Source: Campylobacter pinnipediorum subsp. pinnipediorum (GTDB taxonomy: Bacteria; Campylobacterota; Campylobacteria; Campylobacterales; Campylobacteraceae). Taken from it: a stretch of DNA of 64,000 nucleotides. The notes under the pieces were generated by a model, which made no database searches, was not told the origin of the DNA, and worked only from the letters and a program-made list of their open reading frames with translations. Of the stretch, positions 58,699-64,000 are shown in pieces. The DNA is taken from positions 124,001 to 188,000 of the forward strand of contig NZ_CP012546.1 in assembly GCF_002021925.1 (NCBI RefSeq), written 5' to 3'. The position numbers and the translations under genes were made by a program. The first letter of the stretch is position 1. Each line of letters opens with the position of its first letter.

Positions 58699-60450
58699 AT
58701 GAGAAGTCATTATTGCGCCGAACTTAACAAAGATGATATTGGAAAAGAGGTTACTCTTTGTGGTTGGGTTAATACCTATAGAGATCATGGCGGTGTTATA
58801 TTTTTAGATCTTCGTGACAGAACAGGTTTGATACAACTTGTTTGCGATCCAGCAGATAGTAAAGAATCTCACGATATAGCTTCAAAGATTCGTGATGAGT
58901 ATGTTTTAAAGATAAAGGGTAAGATAAGAGCAAGAGGCGAAGGACTTGTAAATCCTAAATTAAAAACCGGTGAAATAGAGGTTGTGGTTAGTGAGCTTGA
59001 GATAGAAAATCCAAGTGAAGCACTACCTTTTATGATAGGCGATGAGAATGTAAATGAGGATATAAGGTTAAAATATAGATTTTTAGACCTTAGAAATGAA
59101 CGTTTGCAAAATATATTTAAGCTTCGTTCAAAAGCTGCTATTGCTGCTAGAAACTCTTTGGATAAAATGGGCTTTATTGAGTTTGAAACTCCGATTTTAA
59201 CTCGTGCTACACCTGAAGGTGCAAGGGATTATTTGGTTCCTAGTCGTGTTTATCCAGGTCAATTTTATGCACTTCCTCAAAGCCCTCAGCTTTTCAAACA
59301 GCTTTTGATGTGTTCTGGTTTTGATAAATATTTTCAGATAGCAAAGTGTTTTAGGGATGAGGATTTAAGAGCTGATAGACAGCCTGAGTTTACTCAAATA
59401 GATATTGAAATGAGCTTTTGCGAACAAGAAGATATTATAAAAATGGCAGAAGAGATGTTAAAAGATATTTTCCAAGCTTGTGGATATGATGTTAAAACGC
59501 CTTTCCGCCGTATGAGTTACAAAGAAGCTACTGAAAAATATGGCTCAGACAAGCCTGATTTGCGTTATGATTTGGCTATGGTTGATGTTATTGATATATT
59601 TGAAAGATCTACAAATGAAATTTTTAGCCAAATCGCAAAAAATCCTAAGAAAAATCGCATAAAAGCACTTAAAGTTCCAAATGGTGATAATATTTTCAGC
59701 AAAAGAGAGATGAATAGATTTGAAGAGTTTGTTAGAAAATTTGGAGCACAAGGCCTTGGATATTTCCAAATGAAAGAAGAAGGACTTAAAGGACCACTTT
59801 GTAAATTCTTTAGTGATGAAGATCTAAATGAAATTATTTCAAGATGTGATTTAAAAGTCGGTGATGTTGTATTTTTTGGTGCTGGACGTAAGAAAACTGT
59901 GCTTGATTATATGGGTAGATTTAGAATTTTCTTGGCAGAGCAAATGGGTATCATAGATCAAGATAAGATGGAGTTTTTATGGGTTCTTGATTTTCCTATG
60001 TTTGAACAAAATGATGATGGCTCGTATTCAGCAATGCATCATCCATTCACAATGCCAAAAAATATAGACGAAGAAGATCTTGAAGATATACTTTCTGTAG
60101 CCCACGATGTTGTTTTAAATGGCTTTGAGCTTGGTGGTGGTAGTGTGAGAATACATAAAAATGATGTTCAACAAAAAGTATTTAAACTGCTTGGAATTGA
60201 AGAAGAAGAGCAAAGAGAAAAATTTGGATTTTTACTAGATGCACTTAGTTTTGGAGCGCCACCACACGGTGGTATAGCTATAGGTTTTGATAGACTTATA
60301 ATGCTTGCTACAAAATCAACAAGTATTCGTGATGTCATAGCTTTCCCAAAAACACAACGTGCCCAATGTCCTTTAACAAAAGCACCTAGCGCACCTAGTA
60401 ACGAACAAATGAGAGAGCTTGGACTTCGTTTAAGAGAAAAAGAAAAATAA
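58699..60450 (+). CDS. aspS: aspartyl-tRNA synthetase
   Basis: Start at the ATG at 58699 ([13 protein letters not shown], 583 residues), which matches the family; an upstream in-frame ATG at 58645 would add 18 unusual residues, though an AAGGAGAG lies just inside it. N-terminal OB-fold anticodon domain, class II motifs ([39 protein letters not shown]). In this class the enzyme is often nondiscriminating (AspRS-ND), with Asn-tRNA made via GatCAB. That cannot be shown from here. Confidence 0.95.
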   Translation: MRSHYCAELNKDDIGKEVTLCGWVNTYRDHGGVIFLDLRDRTGLIQLVCDPADSKESHDIASKIRDEYVLKIKGKIRARGEGLVNPKLKTGEIEVVVSELEIENPSEALPFMIGDENVNEDIRLKYRFLDLRNERLQNIFKLRSKAAIAARNSLDKMGFIEFETPILTRATPEGARDYLVPSRVYPGQFYALPQSPQLFKQLLMCSGFDKYFQIAKCFRDEDLRADRQPEFTQIDIEMSFCEQEDIIKMAEEMLKDIFQACGYDVKTPFRRMSYKEATEKYGSDKPDLRYDLAMVDVIDIFERSTNEIFSQIAKNPKKNRIKALKVPNGDNIFSKREMNRFEEFVRKFGAQGLGYFQMKEEGLKGPLCKFFSDEDLNEIISRCDLKVGDVVFFGAGRKKTVLDYMGRFRIFLAEQMGIIDQDKMEFLWVLDFPMFEQNDDGSYSAMHHPFTMPKNIDEEDLEDILSVAHDVVLNGFELGGGSVRIHKNDVQQKVFKLLGIEEEEQREKFGFLLDALSFGAPPHGGIAIGFDRLIMLATKSTSIRDVIAFPKTQRAQCPLTKAPSAPSNEQMRELGLRLREKEK

Positions 60451-60467
60451 TATTTAAGGAAGAAGTT

Positions 60468-61043
60468 ATGAAAAGTTTATTTTTAATTATTGGTGCACCT
60501 GGTAGTGGTAAGACAACTGACGCTGATTTGATTGCAAAAAATGATGAATCTTTTGCGCATTTTTCAACAGGTGATCTGCTTCGTGCAGAAGTTGCAAGTG
60601 GTAGTGAGCTTGGTAAGACAATAGATGGCTTTATATCAAAAGGAAATTTAGTTCCATTAGATGTTGTTGTAAATGCTATCATATCAGCTATAAAAGGTTC
60701 TGATAAGAAAAATATAATCATTGATGGCTACCCAAGAAGTGTAGAGCAAATGAATGAGCTTGATAAGGTTTTAGCTGCTCAAAACGAGATAGTTTTAAAA
60801 AGCGTTATAGAAGTAGATGTAAGTGAAGATGTGGCTAGAGAGCGTGTTCTTGGCCGTGCTAGGGGAGCTGATGATAACAATGAAGTGTTTAACAATAGAA
60901 TGAAGGTATATCTAGAGCCAATTACTGCAATAAGAGATTTTTATAAGAATAAAAATTTATTACATGTTATAAATGGCGAAAGAACGATAGAAGAGATCGT
61001 TTCTGATATGTCTGAATTTATTAAAAAAGTTCTAAGCAAGTAG
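60468..61043 (+). CDS. adk: adenylate kinase
   Basis: 191 residues. P-loop [15 protein letters not shown]-binding [24 protein letters not shown] and the LID region [12 protein letters not shown]. Short-LID form without zinc cysteines. Keeps AMP, ADP and ATP in balance. Eighteen bases after aspS. Confidence 0.96.
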   Translation: MKSLFLIIGAPGSGKTTDADLIAKNDESFAHFSTGDLLRAEVASGSELGKTIDGFISKGNLVPLDVVVNAIISAIKGSDKKNIIIDGYPRSVEQMNELDKVLAAQNEIVLKSVIEVDVSEDVARERVLGRARGADDNNEVFNNRMKVYLEPITAIRDFYKNKNLLHVINGERTIEEIVSDMSEFIKKVLSK

Positions 61044-61048
61044 AGTTC

Positions 61049-61075
61049 TTGGTCGTGCTTTTAAAGTGCGATCAA
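61049..61075 (+). terminator. first hairpin of a double terminator after adk
   Basis: TTGGTCGTGC (61049-61058) pairs with GTGCGATCAA (61066-61075) through ten base pairs, three of them G-U, loop TTTTAAA. It directly precedes a longer hairpin. Confidence 0.5.
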
Positions 61076-61079
61076 ACTT

Positions 61080-61119
61080 AGCCTTTAAAACAAATTTGCA
61101 TTTTTTTGTTTTAAAGGCT
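61080..61119. terminator. strong bidirectional terminator between adk and ogt
   Basis: AGCCTTTAAAACAAA (61080-61094) pairs perfectly with TTTGTTTTAAAGGCT (61105-61119), loop ten bases, followed by a T-rich run on the plus strand. It lies between the ends of the convergent adk and ogt genes. Confidence 0.88.
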
Positions 61120-61136
61120 TATTTTTTGATTGAATT

Positions 61137-61595
61137 TTATCTATATTTTTGTTCAAAATTGAGTAAAAATTCTTTTGTTTTTACTCCATCTCCACCAGAA
61201 TATCCACCAAGTCCATTTGTACTAACAACTCTGTGGCAGGGTATTATTATTGGTATTTTATTTGTTGCATTTGCATTTCCAACAGCACGAAATGCGTTCT
61301 TATGCCCTATATTTTCTGCTATTTGCTTGTAAGTTGCGGTCATGCCGTATGGTATTTTTTCTATTTCATTGTATACTTGTATCTTAAAATCAGTACCTTT
61401 TAAAAATATAGGTGTTGTAAAAGCTTTTAAATCCCCTTTAAAATATCTATAAATTTCATTAGCACAAAGGTTTAAAACATCATTTTTGCTTTGTGTATCC
61501 TTGTAATGTTTTACAAAATTTATCTCATGCACAGCTTGTTTGTCGGCTATAATTTTTAAAATACCAATAGGAGTTTTGATATAAATTTCGTCCAT
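61137..61595 (-). CDS. ogt: methylated-DNA--protein-cysteine methyltransferase
   Basis: 152 residues. Suicide repair of O6-methylguanine: the acceptor cysteine is in IPCHRVV, followed by the active-site loop GGYSGG. The helix-turn-helix part has IPYGMTATYKQIA and RAVGNANATNKIP. Single-domain Ogt type without an Ada domain. Convergent with adk. Confidence 0.95.
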   Translation of the reverse strand: MDEIYIKTPIGILKIIADKQAVHEINFVKHYKDTQSKNDVLNLCANEIYRYFKGDLKAFTTPIFLKGTDFKIQVYNEIEKIPYGMTATYKQIAENIGHKNAFRAVGNANATNKIPIIIPCHRVVSTNGLGGYSGGDGVKTKEFLLNFEQKYR

Positions 61596-61668
61596 TTTTC
61601 CCTTAAATTTATTATAAATTTGATATTATGGTTAAATAATAATAAATTTAAATAAAAAGAGGCTTAAA

Positions 61669-64000
61669 ATGAGTTTTTTTTATGATTATAATAAGCACAA
61701 ACACGAACGCGAGTTGTTAGGTATAGACCCTTTGCCGCTTGATGAAAAACAGATAAATGATGTTATATCTTTGCTAAAACAAAATCACGAAAAATCTCAA
61801 GATTTATTATTTTTGCTCGAAAATAGAGTTTTGCCAGGTGTTGATATCACATCAAAGATAAAAGCCGAGTTTTTAAATGAAATTTTAAATCACGACCTAA
61901 AAATAGCCTGTATAGATAAAGAAAAAGCTGTTAAAATGCTAGGTGCTATGCTTGGGGGATACAATGTTGTTGTGCTTATAGCAACTCTTTTAAATAACGA
62001 TGAAAAGCTTGCAAAATTGGCTTGTGATGAGCTAAAGCATACTATTTTTGTCCACGGATATTTTGATGAGATAGTAAGTTTGAGTAAGACAAATAAATAC
62101 GCCCTTGAAGTTTTAAAATCTTGGGCAAATGCCGAGTGGTTTTTGTCAAAAGAAAAATTGCAAGATAGTATAAAAGCTGTTGTTTTTAAGGTTGATGGCG
62201 AGACAAATACAGATGATTTAAGCCCAGCAAGTGAAGCATTTACTCGTTCTGACATACCATTGCATGCAAATGCTATGCTTGTTAAAAAGGTTCCTGATTT
62301 TTTAGAACAAATATCCAAGCTTAAAGAGCTAAATTTACCTATAGTTTATGTTGGAGATGTTGTTGGAACCGGAAGTAGTAGAAAAAGCGGTATTAACTCT
62401 ATTCAATGGCATTTTGGTAAAAATATAAATGGCATTCCAAATAAAAAAACAGGCGGTATTGTTATAGGGTCTAGCATTGCGCCTATATTTTTTAACACAG
62501 CAGAAGATAGCGGTGCTTTGCCTATTGTTGCAAATGTTGATAAATTAAATACTGGCGATGTGATAGAAATACTTCCTTATGAAGGTAAAATTTTAAAAAA
62601 TGATAGTGTTGTTAGTGAGTTTTCGCTTGATCCTGTAAGTATTATTGATGAGTTTAGGGCAGGTGGACGAACTACTCTTATGATAGGAAAAAGTCTCTTT
62701 GAAAAATCAAGAAAAGTGCTTGGCATAGAAGAAGAAAGCGATATTTTTATCAAAATAAAAAACGACAAACAAGATGATACCGGCTATACATTGGCACAAA
62801 AGATGGTTGGTAAAGCTTGTGGTGTTAGAGGTGTTAGAGCTGGGGAGTATTGTGAGCCAACTGTCTTGACTGTGGGTTCTCAGGATACTACCGGTCCTAT
62901 GACAAGAGATGAGATAAAAGAGCTTGCTAGCTTGAGCTTTGGGGCTGATTTTGTTTTGCAAAGTTTTTGTCACACAGCTGCATATCCAAAACCTAGCGAT
63001 GCTATCTTGCATAAAACTCTACCATCTTTTATAAGTTCAAGAGGTGGTGTTAGCTTAAAGCCAGGTGATGGTGTTATACACTCTTGGTTAAACAGAATGG
63101 TTCTTCCTGATACCGTTGGAACAGGTGGCGATAGTCATACTCGTTTTCCGATAGGTATAAGTTTTCCTGCTGGTAGCGGTCTTGTTGCTTTTGCTTCTGT
63201 TTTGGGAATAATGCCACTTAATATGCCAAAAAGTGTTTTGGTTCGTTTTTCTGGAACTCTTCAAGATGGTATAACTTTAAGGGATTTGGTAAATGCAATA
63301 CCTTATTATGCTATAAAACAAGGGTTGCTTACGGTTGAGAAAAAAAATAAAAAAAATATCTTTGCGGGTAAGATTATAGAGATAGAGGGACTTAATAAAT
63401 TAAAGGTAGAACAAGCATTTGAGCTTAGCGATGCTTCTGCTGAAAGAAGTGCGGCGGCTTGTGTTGTAGCACTTGATAAAGAGCCAGTGATGGAATATAT
63501 ATCATCAAATATAGCGCTTATTGAATCTATGATAAAATCAGGTTATCAAGATAAAGATACTTTAATGCGTCGCAAGCAAAAAATGAAAGAGTGGCTTGAT
63601 AATCCTGAGCTTTTAAAAGCCGATGATGACGCAAAATATGAATGCGTGATTGATATAAATTTAGATGAATTAAAAGAGCCTATTGTTGCTTGTCCAAACG
63701 ACCCTGATGATGTTGCTACTTTGAGCGAAGTTTTGGCCGATGAAAAAAGACCAAAAAATATAGATGAGGTTTTTGTTGGAAGTTGTATGACAAATATAGG
63801 TCATTATAGAGCTCTTGGTGAAATTTTAAAAGATATGGGTCAAATTCCTACAAGGCTTTGGGTTGTTCCACCTACTAAGATGGATAAGGATAAACTCACA
63901 GAGGAGGGGTATTACTCTATATTTGGTGCAAGTGGTGCTAGGATAGAAGTTCCTGGTTGTTCGCTTTGTATGGGAAATCAAGCAAGAGTTGCCGATGGCG
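61669..64000 (+). CDS. acnB: aconitate hydratase B (3' end outside window)
   Basis: TCA-cycle citrate/isocitrate isomerase with a 4Fe-4S cluster. ATG at 61669 behind AAAGAGG. The frame is open for 777 codons to the window end, against about 850 in the family, so only the tail is missing. HEAT-like N-terminus, the swivel domain ([30 protein letters not shown]), then [13 protein letters not shown] (first cluster Cys) and [10 protein letters not shown] (the other two). Also [12 protein letters not shown] and [12 protein letters not shown]. No frame break. Confidence 0.96.
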   Translation, partial: MSFFYDYNKHKHERELLGIDPLPLDEKQINDVISLLKQNHEKSQDLLFLLENRVLPGVDITSKIKAEFLNEILNHDLKIACIDKEKAVKMLGAMLGGYNVVVLIATLLNNDEKLAKLACDELKHTIFVHGYFDEIVSLSKTNKYALEVLKSWANAEWFLSKEKLQDSIKAVVFKVDGETNTDDLSPASEAFTRSDIPLHANAMLVKKVPDFLEQISKLKELNLPIVYVGDVVGTGSSRKSGINSIQWHFGKNINGIPNKKTGGIVIGSSIAPIFFNTAEDSGALPIVANVDKLNTGDVIEILPYEGKILKNDSVVSEFSLDPVSIIDEFRAGGRTTLMIGKSLFEKSRKVLGIEEESDIFIKIKNDKQDDTGYTLAQKMVGKACGVRGVRAGEYCEPTVLTVGSQDTTGPMTRDEIKELASLSFGADFVLQSFCHTAAYPKPSDAILHKTLPSFISSRGGVSLKPGDGVIHSWLNRMVLPDTVGTGGDSHTRFPIGISFPAGSGLVAFASVLGIMPLNMPKSVLVRFSGTLQDGITLRDLVNAIPYYAIKQGLLTVEKKNKKNIFAGKIIEIEGLNKLKVEQAFELSDASAERSAAACVVALDKEPVMEYISSNIALIESMIKSGYQDKDTLMRRKQKMKEWLDNPELLKADDDAKYECVIDINLDELKEPIVACPNDPDDVATLSEVLADEKRPKNIDEVFVGSCMTNIGHYRALGEILKDMGQIPTRLWVVPPTKMDKDKLTEEGYYSIFGASGARIEVPGCSLCMGNQARVADG

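Noticed and set aside
60395-60721. Minus-strand ORF of 108 codons across the aspS/adk junction
   Set aside because: Antisense to well-supported aspS and adk; low-complexity Ser/Leu-rich translation typical of a shadow frame.
61890-62318. Minus-strand ORF of 142 codons
   Set aside because: Lies within acnB, whose frame continues to the window end with clear aconitase motifs.

Overview
The window is a chromosomal stretch of an AT-rich epsilonproteobacterium, almost certainly a Campylobacter. Reasons: very high AT content; a flagellar pseudaminic acid pathway (PseB, C, F, G, I) with a Maf/PseE glycosyltransferase; a long (863-residue) flagellar hook protein behind a sigma-54 promoter; the cell-shape carboxypeptidase Pgp1; an S10-spc ribosomal operon without rpmD; and gene orders that I recall from C. 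jejuni (accC-accB-dcd-pseB-pseC; NFACT-cdsA-dxr-pgp1-tsaD; rpmE-rsmI-rRNA methylase-RodZ-like-hom-yraN-trxA-trxB; mraY-murD beside gpmI-fabG-acpP-fabF-accA). Several arrangements differ from C. jejuni, so another Campylobacter species is likely. The species cannot be fixed from sequence alone.

Layout. 1-3.4 kb (minus): a truncated AAA-type ATPase, a small membrane protein, and the biotin carboxylase and carrier subunits of acetyl-CoA carboxylase. 3.6-7.8 kb (plus): dcd, then four overlapping genes for CMP-pseudaminic acid synthesis. 7.9-10.0 kb: a lone thiM and three uncharacterised genes, two of which look like one gene split by a -1 frameshift at an A-run. 10.2-20.8 kb: the S10-spc ribosomal operon with secY and map, preceded by a strong promoter and a structured leader and interrupted by a structured 126-base gap between rpsH and rplF. 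21.3-25.5 kb (minus): two chemoreceptor genes whose last 893 bases are almost identical. 25.6-28.2 kb: hook protein. 28.3-38.9 kb (plus): a long run of NFACT, cdsA, dxr, an NCS2 permease, pgp1, tsaD, pseI, maf and a Sel1-repeat protein. 39.0-39.9 kb (minus): efp and a small gene. 40.2-47.9 kb (plus): rpmE through trxB, including a decayed aminotransferase. 47.9-52.7 kb (minus): accA, fabF, acpP, fabG, gpmI. 52.8-55.0 kb: mraY, murD. 55.0-58.5 kb (minus): a peptidoglycan O-acetylation set (two SGNH esterase-like proteins and an MBOAT acyltransferase). 58.7-64 kb: aspS, adk, ogt (minus) and the start of acnB.

The genes combine into a few themes: translation (ribosomal operon, efp, rpmE, rsmI, tsaD, aspS, map), fatty acid and phospholipid synthesis (accABC, fabF, acpP, fabG, cdsA), cell wall and cell shape (mraY, murD, pgp1, O-acetylation genes, RodZ-like protein) and motility (pse genes, maf, hook, chemoreceptors). 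I saw no tRNA, rRNA, CRISPR array, insertion sequence or prophage. Most of the window is conserved housekeeping DNA. The features least explained by known families are the split gene at 9.2-10.0 kb, the RNA structures in the ribosomal operon, the EF-hand-like loops in the hook protein, and the cysteine-less thioredoxin-like protein between trxA and trxB.
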